DNA of 64,000 nt from Actinoallomurus soli (GCF_024055715.1 NZ_JAMXMV010000010.1:62001-126000), one strand, 5' to 3'. Shown: positions 25,976-35,950, counted from the stretch's first letter. Numbers and translations are program-made. Notes: generated by a model not told the origin, from the sequence alone.

Positions 25976-26749
25976 GTGGACTGGAGCCTGCTGAAGTGTG
26001 CCCGTTCGGGGCACGTCACCTACGCCCCCGACGAGCCGCCCCTGCGGAACCGGCTGCACGTGGCCACGCCGACCGGGGAGGCCTGGCGCTGCCTGCGCTG
26101 CGGCACCTACGTCCACGGCGAGCCGCACGGGAAGGGCCCGGCCGACCGCGCCCCGCTCGTCGCGCGCGGCCGGGAGCTGCGCGACGAGCTGATCATGCGG
26201 TTCTTCGCCCTCGAGCGGGTGATCCGCGGCCTGCTGATCGTCGCCGCGGCGTACGGCGTGTGGCGGTTCTCGGCCAACCGCGGGTCGATCCAGCACGCCT
26301 TCGAGAAGGACGTCCCGCTGCTGCGGCCGCTCGCCAACCAGGTCGGCTGGGACCTGGACCACTCGCGCATCATCGAGGAGATCCGGCACGTCTTCACCCT
26401 CAAGTCGGAGACGCTGACCTGGTTCGCGGTGGGGCTCCTGGCGTACGCCCTGATCGAGCTCATCGAGGCGGTCGGCCTGTGGCTCGGCAAGCGCTGGGGC
26501 GAGTACTTCGCGGTGGTCGCCACGTCGTTCGGTCTGCCCGTCGAGATCTACGAGCTCACGGAGCGGATCACCGCCGTCCGCATCGGCGCGCTCGTCATCA
26601 ACGTCGGCCTGGTGCTGTACCTCATCCTCTCCAAGAGGCTGTTCGGCGTCCGTGGCGGCAAGGAGGCGTTCGAGGCGCGCCGGCGCGGCGAGTCGCTGAT
26701 GGAGGTCGAGCAGGCGGCCGTGTCCCCGCACGCCGAGACCGCTGGATAA
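25976..26749 (+). CDS. DUF2127 family membrane protein
   Basis: The 257-residue protein starts at GTG 25976 with a zinc-ribbon-like segment (KCARSGHVTY and WRCLRCGTYVHG), then four to five transmembrane helices (GLLIVAAAYGVWRF; WFAVGLLAYALIELIEAVGLW; IGALVINVGLVLYLIL). DUF2127 proteins are small membrane proteins of unknown role; in actinobacteria many carry this N-terminal Cys pair. It follows the 24-bp repeats and no obvious operon partner is close. Confidence 0.86.
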   Translation: MDWSLLKCARSGHVTYAPDEPPLRNRLHVATPTGEAWRCLRCGTYVHGEPHGKGPADRAPLVARGRELRDELIMRFFALERVIRGLLIVAAAYGVWRFSANRGSIQHAFEKDVPLLRPLANQVGWDLDHSRIIEEIRHVFTLKSETLTWFAVGLLAYALIELIEAVGLWLGKRWGEYFAVVATSFGLPVEIYELTERITAVRIGALVINVGLVLYLILSKRLFGVRGGKEAFEARRRGESLMEVEQAAVSPHAETAG

Positions 26750-26839
26750 CGATTTCGACCGTACGACCAGGTCACCCCCTTTCGTGGGATGAGTGAGCCT
26801 CTTCGGGGGTAATTCCGGTCTTAGCCGAGCCCCCTAGAG

Positions 26840-27544
26840 GTGAGTGAGACGAGAATGGTGCGACCGGAAGCCCCCGAAGACGACCCCGCATCCCGGCGGC
26901 CGCGCCGGCGGCCGGGCCTTCGCTGGATCGCGCTCATCGTCGTGCTCCTGGCGCTGGCGTACGCCGTCCTGCAGGCGGTCAACGCGCTTCCGCACTGGCT
27001 TGACCCGTTCGGTGAGAAGACGAAGGACCGCAGCGGTCCCGCCGTGCTGCGGTCCATCCAGAACCTCTCGCGGTACGAGGCCGCGACCGGTGACTTCCAG
27101 GTCATCGTGGACCTGGAGAAGGACGCGCGCTTCCTGCCCGGCGCGCTCCGGGGCCAGCGGACGCTGTTCGTGGGCAGCGGGAGCGTCGACGCCTACGTCG
27201 ACTTCTCCGGGCTGAGCAACGGAGCCCTCACGACCGACAAGGACCGCACGTCGGTGACGATCCGGCTGCCGCACGCCAGGCTGGAGAAGACCAACCTCGA
27301 TCCGAAACGCAGTTATGTCTTCGCGCAACAGCGCGGACTGTTCGACCGAATCGGACAGTTCTTCAGCTCGAACCCGAATCAGCAACAGCAGCTCTACGTG
27401 CTCGCCGGCCAGAAGATCCAGGATGCCGCCAAGGACAGTGGCCTGGCCGAACGCGCCGACACGAACACCAAGCAGATGATCACGAACCTTCTGCGGGGTT
27501 TGGGCTTCAAAACCGTTACGGTGACTTATGCCACATCACCGTAA
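26840..27544 (+). CDS. DUF4230 membrane-anchored protein
   Basis: The 234-residue protein has an N-terminal basic region, one transmembrane segment (WIALIVVLLALAYAVLQAV, about 30-48) and a DUF4230 domain with FQVIVDLEKDARFLPGALRG and VTIRLPHARLEKTNLDP. It faces outward. The role of DUF4230 is unknown. The start is GTG 26840 or ATG 26855; neither has a good ribosome-binding site. It precedes a lysyltransferase-domain protein on the same strand. Confidence 0.85.
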   Translation: MSETRMVRPEAPEDDPASRRPRRRPGLRWIALIVVLLALAYAVLQAVNALPHWLDPFGEKTKDRSGPAVLRSIQNLSRYEAATGDFQVIVDLEKDARFLPGALRGQRTLFVGSGSVDAYVDFSGLSNGALTTDKDRTSVTIRLPHARLEKTNLDPKRSYVFAQQRGLFDRIGQFFSSNPNQQQQLYVLAGQKIQDAAKDSGLAERADTNTKQMITNLLRGLGFKTVTVTYATSP

Positions 27545-27605
27545 TCTTACCGAGACGGTCCGCGGGGAATAGCACTACCAAACGGCCCGTTACGGATAAA
27601 CCGGG

Positions 27606-29351
27606 GTGATCTTTGTGTCCGTGGCAGGCGTCTCAGCTCTCCACCGCGCGTCCGGTTCCCATCGCCGGCCGACCTGGCCGCTCGCGCTGCCCATCGCGGC
27701 GGCCGCGGTCGCCGTCGCACTCCCCGCCGTCGGCGGCTCGAGCCCCGAACGCCCGGCGCACCTCGTCATCGGGGAACTGTTCCCGAACGGCCAGGAGCTC
27801 CTGCTCGCGCTGATCCTCCTGGCGACCGCGCGGGGCGTTCTCCTGCGCCGCCGGGTCGCGTACTACGTCATCCTGCTGCTCACCGGCCTGTCGGCCCTCG
27901 ACGCGCTCGAGTCCTGGCAGTTGGGCCGCCTGATCCTCCTCACCGTCGCCCTCGCCGCGTTCGTCCGGTACCGCGGGGAGTTCACGACCTCGCCGAGCCG
28001 GGTGCGCACCGCCGTCCGCGCCGGCCTCATCACCTACGGGCTCGCGATCTCGTACGGCCTGGCGGTGATGATCCTGCAGTGGCACCAGATGACGCCCGAC
28101 CCGACCCCGGCCGACGCCGGACGCGAGATCCTCTCCGGTCTCACCGCGTCCGGCCCCGGCCCGGTCCACTTCAGCGGCTCGGCCGACCACTGGTTCGAGG
28201 CGAGCCTGGGCGTCATCGGCGGCGGCGGGCTGCTCGCCATGCTGGTCATGATGCTCACGCCCGCGCCCCCGCCCCCGCCGGGCAGTGACCGGGAACGCGC
28301 GGAGGCGGCGCGCCTGGTCGACGACCAGGGCTCCGACACCCTCGCCCCGTTCGTGCTGCGCAGCGACAAGTCCTACGTCTTCAGCCCCGACCGGCGGGCC
28401 GTCATCGGATACCGCGTGCTGTTCGGCGTCGCGGTCGCGGGCGGCGACCCCGCCGGCGACCCGCGCTCCTACCCGGCCGCGGTCGACGAGTTCGCCGCGC
28501 TGGCGGAGCGCTCCGGGTGGCGGATGGCCGTCCTCGGGGCCCGCGCCGACCTGCTCGACCTGTGGCGCCCGTACGGCCTGCGCTCCATCGAGATCGGCGA
28601 CGAGGTGCTGCTGTCGCCGAAGGAGTTCGGGCTGAGCGGCCGGAGCATGCGCAACGTCCGGCAGGCGGTGCAGCGCACCCGCAACGCGGGCGTGACCGCG
28701 CAGGTCGTCCGCGAGGGCGACCTGACCGCCGACGAGCGGGCGCGGCTTCAGGGCGTGGCCGCCGAGGCCATGGACGGCGCCGAGGAACGCGGCTTCTCCA
28801 TGAACATGGACGACCTGCTGACCGGGCGGCACGCCTCCTCGGTCGTCGTGGTCGCCCGGGACGCCGACGGGGCGCCGATCGGCTTCCAGCGGTACCTGCC
28901 CAGCGCCTGCGGACGGCGGATCTCCCTCGACGCGATGCGCCGCCTCCCCGGCGCCCCGAACGGCCTGAACGAGCGGATGATCGTCGACGTCATGGAGTAC
29001 GCCCGCGAGCGCGGCATCGAAGAGGTCTCCCTCAACTTCGCGGCGTTCCGCGAGCTGTTCGACACCGCGGAGCGCGGGCCGCTGGAGCAGGGCGGCTACC
29101 GCCTGATCCACCTGCTCGACCGGTTCATCAAGGTCGAGTCGCTCTACCTGTTCAACCGGAAGTTCCGGCCGCGCTACGTACGGCGGGCCGTGGCCTTCCC
29201 CTCGTGGACGAGCCTCCTGACCGTCGGGGCGGCCCTGCTGACCCTGGAGTTCGGCCACCGCCACCCACCCCGCGCCGACTCCACCTCCGCCGCCCCCGAC
29301 CAGGTCCCCGAGGACGGCTACGCCCCCTCGTCCTGGCGCTCCGCAGGATGA
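27606..29351 (+). CDS. Membrane protein with phosphatidylglycerol lysyltransferase-like domain (DUF2156)
   Basis: The 581-residue protein has an N-terminal membrane part of about six helices (LALPIAAAAVAVALPAVG; LALILLATARGVLL; LAVMILQWH) and then a GNAT-fold domain with GRSMRNVRQAVQRTRNAG and SVVVVARDADGAPIGFQRYL, the DUF2156/LPG_synthase signature as in MprF and LysX. It probably aminoacylates or otherwise modifies lipids or another envelope acceptor. GTG 27606 is used; GTG 27615 is favoured by an upstream GGGGTGA and is equally likely. Confidence 0.86.
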   Translation: MIFVSVAGVSALHRASGSHRRPTWPLALPIAAAAVAVALPAVGGSSPERPAHLVIGELFPNGQELLLALILLATARGVLLRRRVAYYVILLLTGLSALDALESWQLGRLILLTVALAAFVRYRGEFTTSPSRVRTAVRAGLITYGLAISYGLAVMILQWHQMTPDPTPADAGREILSGLTASGPGPVHFSGSADHWFEASLGVIGGGGLLAMLVMMLTPAPPPPPGSDRERAEAARLVDDQGSDTLAPFVLRSDKSYVFSPDRRAVIGYRVLFGVAVAGGDPAGDPRSYPAAVDEFAALAERSGWRMAVLGARADLLDLWRPYGLRSIEIGDEVLLSPKEFGLSGRSMRNVRQAVQRTRNAGVTAQVVREGDLTADERARLQGVAAEAMDGAEERGFSMNMDDLLTGRHASSVVVVARDADGAPIGFQRYLPSACGRRISLDAMRRLPGAPNGLNERMIVDVMEYARERGIEEVSLNFAAFRELFDTAERGPLEQGGYRLIHLLDRFIKVESLYLFNRKFRPRYVRRAVAFPSWTSLLTVGAALLTLEFGHRHPPRADSTSAAPDQVPEDGYAPSSWRSAG

Positions 29352-29393
29352 CACGGAACGGCCAGGACGAGGGAACGTGGCGGATGTAGGCGT

Positions 29394-30350
29394 TCAGTCG
29401 CCGGTGAGGCCGGCGATGAGTTCGTCGGCGGCGGAGTAGGGGTCGCAGTCACCGGACAGGACCTTGGCGGCGAGCACGTCGAGGCGCTGGTGGCCGTGCA
29501 GATCGCCCATCCGCTCGCGGAGCGCGGTGACGGCGATGGCCTCGACCTCGTCGCGGACCCGCGCCAGCCGGCGCCGGCGGAGCTCGCCGGACTCCTCCAT
29601 CCAGGCGTGGTGCTCGTCGAGCCGCCGGATGACGTCGTCGACGCCCTCACCCTTGACCGCGACGGTCGGCACGATCGGCGGCTTCCAGCCGACGTCGCCG
29701 GCGAGTGCGATCATGTTGCGCAGGTCGCGTACGGTCTGCTGCGCGCCGTCCCGGTCGGCCTTGTTGACGACGAAGACGTCCGCGATCTCCAGGATCCCCG
29801 CCTTCGCGGCCTGGATCGAGTCGCCCATGCCCGGCGAGACCAGCACGATCGTCGAGTCCGCCAGCGAGGCGATCTCCACCTCGGCCTGACCGACCCCGAC
29901 GGTCTCGACCAGCACGACGTCACAGCCGGCCGCGTCGAGCACGCGGATGGCCTGCGGGGCCGCCCAGGACAGGCCGCCCAGGTGGCCGCGGCTGGCCATC
30001 GAGCGGATGAAGACGCCCGAGTCGCTCGCGTGGTCCTGCATGCGCACCCGGTCGCCGAGCAGCGCCCCGCCGGTGAACGGTGAGGACGGGTCCACCGCCA
30101 GCACGCCGACGCGCATCCCCCGCTCGCGGAACGCCCTGACCAGCGCGCCGGTGGACGTGGACTTCCCGACGCCCGGCGCGCCGGTCAGGCCGATGACGCG
30201 CGCCCGGCCGGCGAGCGGGTTCAGCGCGGCCATGATGGGCCGCAGCTGCGGCGAGGCGTTCTCGACCAGGGAGATCAGCCGCGCCAGCGCGCGCGGCTGT
30301 CCCTTCCTCGCCCGCTCGACCAGATCATCGACGTCGACGTGTCGTGCCAC
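29394..30350 (-). CDS. meaB: MeaB/ArgK-type GTPase chaperone of B12-dependent mutases
   Basis: The 318-residue G protein has GLTGAPGVGKST (P-loop), SSPFTGGALLGDRVRM, VETVGVGQAEV, and NKAD near residue 210. This is MeaB, which loads and protects adenosylcobalamin on acyl-CoA mutases. Starts at GTG 30350, ten bases after the thiolase gene, so the two are cotranscribed. Partner mutase in the window: icmA at 21428. Confidence 0.95.
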   Translation of the reverse strand: MARHVDVDDLVERARKGQPRALARLISLVENASPQLRPIMAALNPLAGRARVIGLTGAPGVGKSTSTGALVRAFRERGMRVGVLAVDPSSPFTGGALLGDRVRMQDHASDSGVFIRSMASRGHLGGLSWAAPQAIRVLDAAGCDVVLVETVGVGQAEVEIASLADSTIVLVSPGMGDSIQAAKAGILEIADVFVVNKADRDGAQQTVRDLRNMIALAGDVGWKPPIVPTVAVKGEGVDDVIRRLDEHHAWMEESGELRRRRLARVRDEVEAIAVTALRERMGDLHGHQRLDVLAAKVLSGDCDPYSAADELIAGLTGD

Positions 30351-30359
30351 CCCGGGTCC

Positions 30360-31538
30360 TCAGACCTTCAGGATCAGGGCGTCGCCCTGGCCGCCGCCCC
30401 CGCACAGCCCCGCCGCGCCGACGCCGCCGCCCCTGCGGCGCAGCTCGTACGCCAGGTGCAGGACGATCCGCGCGCCGGACATGCCGATCGGGTGCCCGAG
30501 GGCGATGGCGCCGCCGTTGACGTTGACCTTGCTCGCATCGACGCCGAGGTCGCGCATCGACTGGACGCCCACCGACGCGAACGCCTCGTTGATCTCGATC
30601 AGGTCCAGGTCGTGGACGGTCAGCCCCTGCTTGCCCAGGGCGTGCTTGATGGCGTTGGACGGCTGGGACTGCAGCGAGTTGTCCGGGCCGGCGACGTTGC
30701 CGTGCGCGCCGATCTCGGCGAGCCAGGTCAGCCCGAGCTCCTCCGCCTTGGCCTTGGACATGACGACGACCGCGCACGCGCCGTCGGAGATCTGCGAGGA
30801 CGAACCCGCGGTGATCGTGCCGTCCTTGCTGAACGCGGGCCGCAGGCGGCCCAGCGACTCGGCGGTCGTGTCGGGGCGCACGCCCTCGTCGGCGGAGAAC
30901 ACGACGGGGTCGCCCTTACGCTGCGGGATCTCCACCGGGACGATCTCGTCGTCGAAGAGCTGGTTCTTGATCGCGTCGGCGGCGCGCTGGTGCGAGCGGG
31001 CGGCGAACTCGTCCTGCTCCTCGCGCGAGATGCCGAGCTCGGCGTTGTACCGCTCGGTCGACTCGCCCATCGAGACGCCGTCGAAGGCGTCGGTGAGACC
31101 GTCGTGGGCGGTGGCGTCGAGCACCTCGATCGAGCCGTACTTATAGCCCTGGCGCGCCTTCGGCAGCAGGTGCGGGGCGTTCGTCATCGACTCCATGCCG
31201 CCCGCCACCACGATGTCGAACTCGCCCGCGCGGATCAGCTGGTCGGCGAGGGCGATGGCGTCCAGCCCGGAGAGGCAGACCTTGTTGATCGTCAGCGAGG
31301 GGACGTTCATCGGGATGCCGGCCTTGACGGCGGCCTGGCGGGACGGGATCTGTCCCGCCCCCGCCTGCAGCACGTGGCCCATGATCACGTAGTCGACCTG
31401 GTCGCCGGTCAGGCCGGCGCGCTCCAGGGCGGCGCGGATGGCGATCCCGCCGAGGTCCACCGCTGCGAAGTCCTTGAGAGAGCCGAGCAGGCGCCCGATG
31501 GGCGTCCGCGCTCCGGCGACGATGACGGAACCGGCCAT
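30360..31538 (-). CDS. Acetyl-CoA C-acetyltransferase (thiolase)
   Basis: The 392-residue enzyme has the nucleophile Cys in [11 protein letters not shown] (~88), catalytic His in GHPIGMSG and the C-terminal Cys in [11 protein letters not shown]. It condenses or cleaves acyl-CoA, likely acetoacetyl-CoA. GGAGG precedes the ATG at 31538. It is transcribed ahead of meaB and diverges from mce. The set suggests short-chain acyl-CoA metabolism. Confidence 0.94.
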   Translation of the reverse strand: MAGSVIVAGARTPIGRLLGSLKDFAAVDLGGIAIRAALERAGLTGDQVDYVIMGHVLQAGAGQIPSRQAAVKAGIPMNVPSLTINKVCLSGLDAIALADQLIRAGEFDIVVAGGMESMTNAPHLLPKARQGYKYGSIEVLDATAHDGLTDAFDGVSMGESTERYNAELGISREEQDEFAARSHQRAADAIKNQLFDDEIVPVEIPQRKGDPVVFSADEGVRPDTTAESLGRLRPAFSKDGTITAGSSSQISDGACAVVVMSKAKAEELGLTWLAEIGAHGNVAGPDNSLQSQPSNAIKHALGKQGLTVHDLDLIEINEAFASVGVQSMRDLGVDASKVNVNGGAIALGHPIGMSGARIVLHLAYELRRRGGGVGAAGLCGGGGQGDALILKV

Positions 31539-31623
31539 GGATCGAGACCTCCGACGAATGGTGGGGGCGACGTTTGCCAACATACCCACTAGAGAGCCGG
31601 GACTTTCCAGGGAGGCCAGCGCC

Positions 31624-32052
31624 ATGCTCACCCGAATCGATCACGTCGGCATCGCATGCCATGATCTTGAGGAGAAGATCGGTTTCTACGAGAGCACGTT
31701 CGGTCTGGTCGTGGCGTCGCGGGAGGTCAATGAGCAGCAAGGGGTGAGGGAGGCGATGCTCCACGTCGCGGACGGGCCCGCGGGCGCCTCGTACGTGCAG
31801 CTGCTGGAGCCGCTGCACCCCGATACGCCGGTGGGGAAGTTCCTGGCGAAACGGGGAGAAGGCGTGCACCACATCGGATACGGAGTCGACGACGTGGTGG
31901 CCGCCCTCGAGAGCATCGGAGGCAAGGGCGTGCGCCTGCTGGACGAGCGGCCGCGGCACGGCTCGATGGGCGCCTCGATCGCGTTCCTGCACCCCAAGGA
32001 CGTCGGCGGCGTTCTGACGGAACTGGTTCAGGCGAAGCCGCGCGAACACTGA
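31624..32052 (+). CDS. mce: Methylmalonyl-CoA epimerase
   Basis: The 142-residue glyoxalase-fold protein has [31 protein letters not shown] and [22 protein letters not shown] with the metal ligands His7, His85 and Glu. It interconverts (R)- and (S)-methylmalonyl-CoA. GGGAGG precedes the ATG at 31624. It is divergent from the thiolase gene and 85 bases from it. Confidence 0.95.
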   Translation: MLTRIDHVGIACHDLEEKIGFYESTFGLVVASREVNEQQGVREAMLHVADGPAGASYVQLLEPLHPDTPVGKFLAKRGEGVHHIGYGVDDVVAALESIGGKGVRLLDERPRHGSMGASIAFLHPKDVGGVLTELVQAKPREH

Positions 32053-32290
32053 CTCATCAACACCCTGTGCGAACCGGGTTCCTTACCTGATCGCCACATG
32101 GGCTCTGACAATCGCGACAAAGTGCCCAGGTCGTAAAGTTGAGCCCCCAACACGGCAGTGTCGGGAGTACTCTGCTGTCGCCGGAAAGTGGTAGCGCCCG
32201 TGCCGTACCCCGTAACACGCAGTACTCGCGCGGCCATCGTCTGGTACCTCCACCACTTGTAGCCGTCTCGTCACAGCAGGATTGAGCCTC

Positions 32291-33598
32291 ATGCAGTCCG
32301 ACATCGACGCCCAGCTCAGCAACTTCTTCGAAGACAGCACGCCCCCACGTGAGTTCGACGTGGTGCTGCGCGGCTACGACCGGCACCAGGTCGAAGAGCA
32401 CATCAAGCAGCTCGACGCCGAGGTCCGCCAAAGCCGCGAGCAGACCCAGGCGCTGCAACGGGAGCTCTCCGACGCACATCGTCAGCTTCAGGAGCAGGAG
32501 CGCCCCACCTATTCCGGCCTCGGCGCGCGCATCGAGCAGCTGCTGCGCCTCGCGGAGGAGCAGGCGACCGAGCTCGTGCAGGCCGCCCGCACGGAGGCCA
32601 ACGAGATCAAGGCCGCGGCCAAGGTCGACGCCGCGGAGTTGCGCGCCGCCGCGGAGAGCGAGGCGGCCGATGTCCGCGCCACCGCCAAGCGCGAGGGCGA
32701 CGACATGCGCAACGCCGCCGAGCGGGAGGCCGAGGAGGTGCGCACGGCGGCCCGCCGGCACGCCGACGAGCTGACCTCCACCACCGAGCGCGAGGTCGCG
32801 AAGCTGCGCGCCACCGCCGACCACGAGGTCGCCGAGAAGCGCGCCAGCGCCGAGCGGGAGATCGCCAAGCTCCGGACCACGACCGAGCGCGAGGTCGCGC
32901 AGCTGCGGGCGTCCACCAAGCGCGAGCGCGACGAGATCCTCACCACCGCCAAGCGCCAGGCCGACGAGATGCGGGCGCAGGCCAACCGCATCCTGGAGGA
33001 GAGCGAGGCCCAGCGGGCCCAGGCCGAGGCGGAGTTCGAGATCCAGCTGGCCGCCCGGCGCGAAGAGGCCGAGCGGCAGGACGCCGAGCGGCACGCGGCG
33101 GCGCAGAGCGCCACGCAGAAGCTCGTGGCCGAGGCCGAGCAGCGCGCCGCGTCGGCCGAGCAGCGCGCCACCAAGGCGACCCAGCAGGCCGAGCAGACGC
33201 GCCGCGAGGCCGACAACCACGCCAAGCAGCTCGTCGCGAACGCCCGCAAGAACGCCGAGCAGATCATCTCCGAGGCCAAGTCCCAGGCCGAGCACCTGCT
33301 CAGCGAGACCAAGAGCGAAGCCGAGCGGATGCGCACCACGGCCCAGCGCCAGGTGGACGAGCTCACGCGCCAGCGCGACAGCATCACCAGCCACCTCAAC
33401 CAGCTGCGTCAGCTCATCGGCGGCGTGTCCGCGCCGATGGGCGGCCCGACCGAGGAGGCCATCTCCGCGCCGCCGGAGAAGCCCGCGATCGCCCCGGCCG
33501 AGCCCAAGCCCGCCCCGAAGCCGGCGCCCGCCGCGCCGAGGCCGGCTCCGGCGGAGGCCAAGAAGAGCGACGACGAGGACGACTGGTGGCAGGAGTGA
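32291..33598 (+). CDS. FilP/DivIVA-like coiled-coil protein
   Basis: The 435-residue protein begins with a DivIVA-like motif (FDVVLRGYDRHQVEEHIKQL), then over 300 residues of continuous coiled coil rich in Ala, Glu, Lys and Arg with a repeating AxREA pattern, and a Pro/Ala-rich tail ending in acidic DDEDDWWQE. This matches FilP/Scy-type proteins that support polar growth in streptomycetes. ATG 32291 is chosen over a TTG at 32282 because the AGGA Shine-Dalgarno would be too close to the TTG. The gene ends before two strong hairpins. Confidence 0.88.
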   Translation: MQSDIDAQLSNFFEDSTPPREFDVVLRGYDRHQVEEHIKQLDAEVRQSREQTQALQRELSDAHRQLQEQERPTYSGLGARIEQLLRLAEEQATELVQAARTEANEIKAAAKVDAAELRAAAESEAADVRATAKREGDDMRNAAEREAEEVRTAARRHADELTSTTEREVAKLRATADHEVAEKRASAEREIAKLRTTTEREVAQLRASTKRERDEILTTAKRQADEMRAQANRILEESEAQRAQAEAEFEIQLAARREEAERQDAERHAAAQSATQKLVAEAEQRAASAEQRATKATQQAEQTRREADNHAKQLVANARKNAEQIISEAKSQAEHLLSETKSEAERMRTTAQRQVDELTRQRDSITSHLNQLRQLIGGVSAPMGGPTEEAISAPPEKPAIAPAEPKPAPKPAPAAPRPAPAEAKKSDDEDDWWQE

Positions 33599-33670
33599 CC
33601 TCGTTCGCCGTACGGCCGCACTGAGCCGCGGCCGCGCCGACCGGTTCGACCGGGTGACGAGGCGACGATC

Positions 33671-33702
33671 CGGTCCGTGGTGGCGGCCGCCACCACGGAC
33701 CG
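33671..33702. terminator. Perfect 32-bp palindrome after the coiled-coil gene
   Basis: CGGTCCGTGGTGGCGG is followed directly by its exact reverse complement. The hairpin or cruciform lies 73 bases after the coiled-coil stop and 17 bases before a second hairpin. It may be a tandem terminator; the loop-free stem could also be a protein site. Confidence 0.7.
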
Positions 33703-33718
33703 CTGCACGAGATGGCGG

Positions 33719-33751
33719 AGAGCCTAGGGGAGATGATCCCCTAGGCTCTTT
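33719..33751 (+). terminator. Rho-independent terminator
   Basis: AGAGCCTAGGGG (33719-33730) pairs exactly with CCCCTAGGCTCT (33738-33749) around a seven-base loop, followed by a short T-run. It ends the coiled-coil gene's transcript before the AI-2E gene at 33778. Confidence 0.88.
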
Positions 33752-33777
33752 CCAGCATCTAGCTCAAGGAGACGTGC

Positions 33778-35103
33778 GTGCCGGCCGAAACCCCCCACGA
33801 CGGCGAACCGCGCGAGGAGGCCGGAGCCCTCGCGGACAGCGCCCGGCAGCCGACGGGCGAGGCCGGAACCCTCACGGAAACGACGGGCGAGGCCGGAGCC
33901 CGCGCAGGAAGTCCCCGGAAGCCGACGGGTGAGGCCGGAACCCTTACGGAGAGCCCCCGGAAGTCGACGGGCGAGGTCGCCACCGTCGACCCGGTCACCG
34001 ACATCGAGGCCCGGGAGCGGGAGGCGGGCGTCGACGCGCTGTTCCCGTTCGGCCGTCCCGGCCGTCCGCTGACCCGCAATCATCCGTTCGTCTTCGGCTT
34101 CTACGGCGCGCTCGGAGTGCTCGCCGCGTACATGCTGGTCAAGGCGGTCACCGACGCCCGGCAGGTGATCATCCTGATCGTCGTCGCGCTGTTCCTCGCC
34201 GTGGGCCTCAACCCGGCGGTCGAGGCGCTGACGCGGGTCGGGGTGTCCCGCCGCTGGGGCGTGCTGATCGTCTTTCTCTGCCTGGTCGGGTTCTTCGTCG
34301 GTTTCGGCTTCGCCATCGTGCCGCCGATGACCGAGCAGGTCACCGCCTTCATCAACAACCTCACGAGTGGCCACGGCTATCTCGAGCAGTTGCAGCACAA
34401 CTCCAAGCTGCAGGACTGGGACCACCGCTACCACCTGCTCGAACGCGCCCAGACGGCGCTGCAGAGCAAGGACCTGGGCAAGCAGGCCGCCAACGGGATC
34501 CTCGGCGTCGGCCAAGTGGTGATCAGCGGCGTGTTCAGCACGTTCACCGTGCTGATCCTCACGCTCTACTTCCTCGGCTCGCTGCCGAACATCACCGGAT
34601 TCATGTACCGCCTGGCGCCCCGCTCCCGGCGCGCCCGCGTCGCGCTGCTGGGCGACGAGATCCTCTCCCGCATCGGCGGCTACGTCGCCGGGAACGTCCT
34701 GATCTCGGTCATCGCCGGGATCGTGTCCTACATCTACCTGCTGATCGTCAACGTGCCGTACGCGATCGCGCTCGCCATGCTCGTGGCCATCACCGACCTG
34801 ATCCCGCTGATCGGAGCGACGATCGGGGCCGTCCTCGTCACGGCGATCGCGTTCTTCTCCGGCTTCTGGACCGGCATCGCCACCGCGATCTTCTTCCTGA
34901 TCTACCAGCAGATCGAGAACTACCTGGTTCAGCCGCGCGTGATGAAGAAGTCCGTCGACGTCCAGCCGGCCGTCACGATCATCGCGGCCCTGCTCGGCGG
35001 CGCGCTCCTCGGCGTGATCGGCGCACTCCTGGCCATTCCCACGGCGGCCGCGCTCGCGCTGATCCTCCGCGAGGTCGTCATGCCCCGCCAGGAGGGCCTC
35101 TGA
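33778..35103 (+). CDS. AI-2E family membrane protein with N-terminal repeats
   Basis: The 441-residue protein starts at GTG 33778 with AAGGAG upstream. Residues 1-90 are hydrophilic and contain repeats of PTGEAGTLTE- and SPRKPTGEAG-type units. Then come about eight transmembrane helices of the AI-2E/PerM fold, with an ALFLAVGLNPAVEAL motif and a C-terminal IGALLAIPTAAALALI. This family exports or conducts small solutes and is not specifically tied to autoinducer-2 here. No quorum-sensing gene is nearby. Confidence 0.9.
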   Translation: MPAETPHDGEPREEAGALADSARQPTGEAGTLTETTGEAGARAGSPRKPTGEAGTLTESPRKSTGEVATVDPVTDIEAREREAGVDALFPFGRPGRPLTRNHPFVFGFYGALGVLAAYMLVKAVTDARQVIILIVVALFLAVGLNPAVEALTRVGVSRRWGVLIVFLCLVGFFVGFGFAIVPPMTEQVTAFINNLTSGHGYLEQLQHNSKLQDWDHRYHLLERAQTALQSKDLGKQAANGILGVGQVVISGVFSTFTVLILTLYFLGSLPNITGFMYRLAPRSRRARVALLGDEILSRIGGYVAGNVLISVIAGIVSYIYLLIVNVPYAIALAMLVAITDLIPLIGATIGAVLVTAIAFFSGFWTGIATAIFFLIYQQIENYLVQPRVMKKSVDVQPAVTIIAALLGGALLGVIGALLAIPTAAALALILREVVMPRQEGL

Positions 35104-35155
35104 GCGGGCCGCCGGCGCCGAGCGACCGGCGGGTCGTACGGCCGTCGGCCGGTGG

Positions 35156-35950
35156 TCAGCGGGTCGTCCGGCCGAGCGCCGCCGCGAACTCCGCGACCGT
35201 CTCGTTGAACAGTTGCGGCTGTTCGACCGCGGTGAGGTGACCGGATCGGGGCACCAGGGTGAGCTCGGCGTTCGGCAGGGCGTCGACCATCGCCCGCGCG
35301 TCCGCCTCCGTCGTGATCTCGTCCTCCACCCCGTGGACGACGAGCGCCGGGACCGGCAGCTCGCGGAGCAGGTCGAGCGCGTCCGGGCGAGCCGCCATCG
35401 CCCGCTGCGCCCACGCGGCGGCCGCCGGAGGCGCCGACTGCACCAGGCCGCGCACCCGCCCGTAGATCAGCGCCCGTTGCCGCATCGTCGTCGGCCCGAC
35501 CAGGCGGGGCAGTAACTCCTCCAGGAGGACGTCGACGGTCTTGTCCGCCTCCAGCCGCTCGGCCATGCGCAGCCGCCCGGCCGCCGCCGCCTCGGTGTCG
35601 GCCGTGGCCTTCGTATCGGCGAGCACCACGCCGAGGACGCGGTCGGCGTGCCGGCGGCAGAACGCCAGGGTGACGTAGCCGCCCATCGACAGGCCGCCCA
35701 CGACGGCCCGGTCGATCCCCTTCGCGTCGAGCAGCGCCGCGACGTCGTCCGCCATCACGTCGACCGACGGCTCGGCGGTGCCGAGCGGGGATCCTCCAAA
35801 GCCGCGCAGGTCCGGGGTGAGCACCCGGAACCGCGCGGACAGCGACTCCCGCTGCGCGAGCCACATGGCCGAGGAGAGCGGGAACGCGTGCAGCAGCACC
35901 AGCGGTGTCCCGTCTCCGACGTCACGGCTGTACAGCTGCACGGCTATCAC
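35156..35950 (-). CDS. Alpha/beta-fold hydrolase
   Basis: The 264-residue protein has LLHAFPLSSAMW, GLSMGGYV with the nucleophilic serine near residue 93, VHGVEDEIT (Asp) and SGHLTAVEQP (His). It resembles the small esterases and peroxidases of the BioH/PcaD type. GTG 35950 is the start. No pathway partner is near. Confidence 0.9.
   Translation of the reverse strand: MIAVQLYSRDVGDGTPLVLLHAFPLSSAMWLAQRESLSARFRVLTPDLRGFGGSPLGTAEPSVDVMADDVAALLDAKGIDRAVVGGLSMGGYVTLAFCRRHADRVLGVVLADTKATADTEAAAAGRLRMAERLEADKTVDVLLEELLPRLVGPTTMRQRALIYGRVRGLVQSAPPAAAAWAQRAMAARPDALDLLRELPVPALVVHGVEDEITTEADARAMVDALPNAELTLVPRSGHLTAVEQPQLFNETVAEFAAALGRTTR

Noticed and set aside
33778-35103. AI-2E protein as quorum-sensing exporter
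   Set aside because: No LuxS or AI-2 signalling gene is nearby and the family name alone does not support that role.
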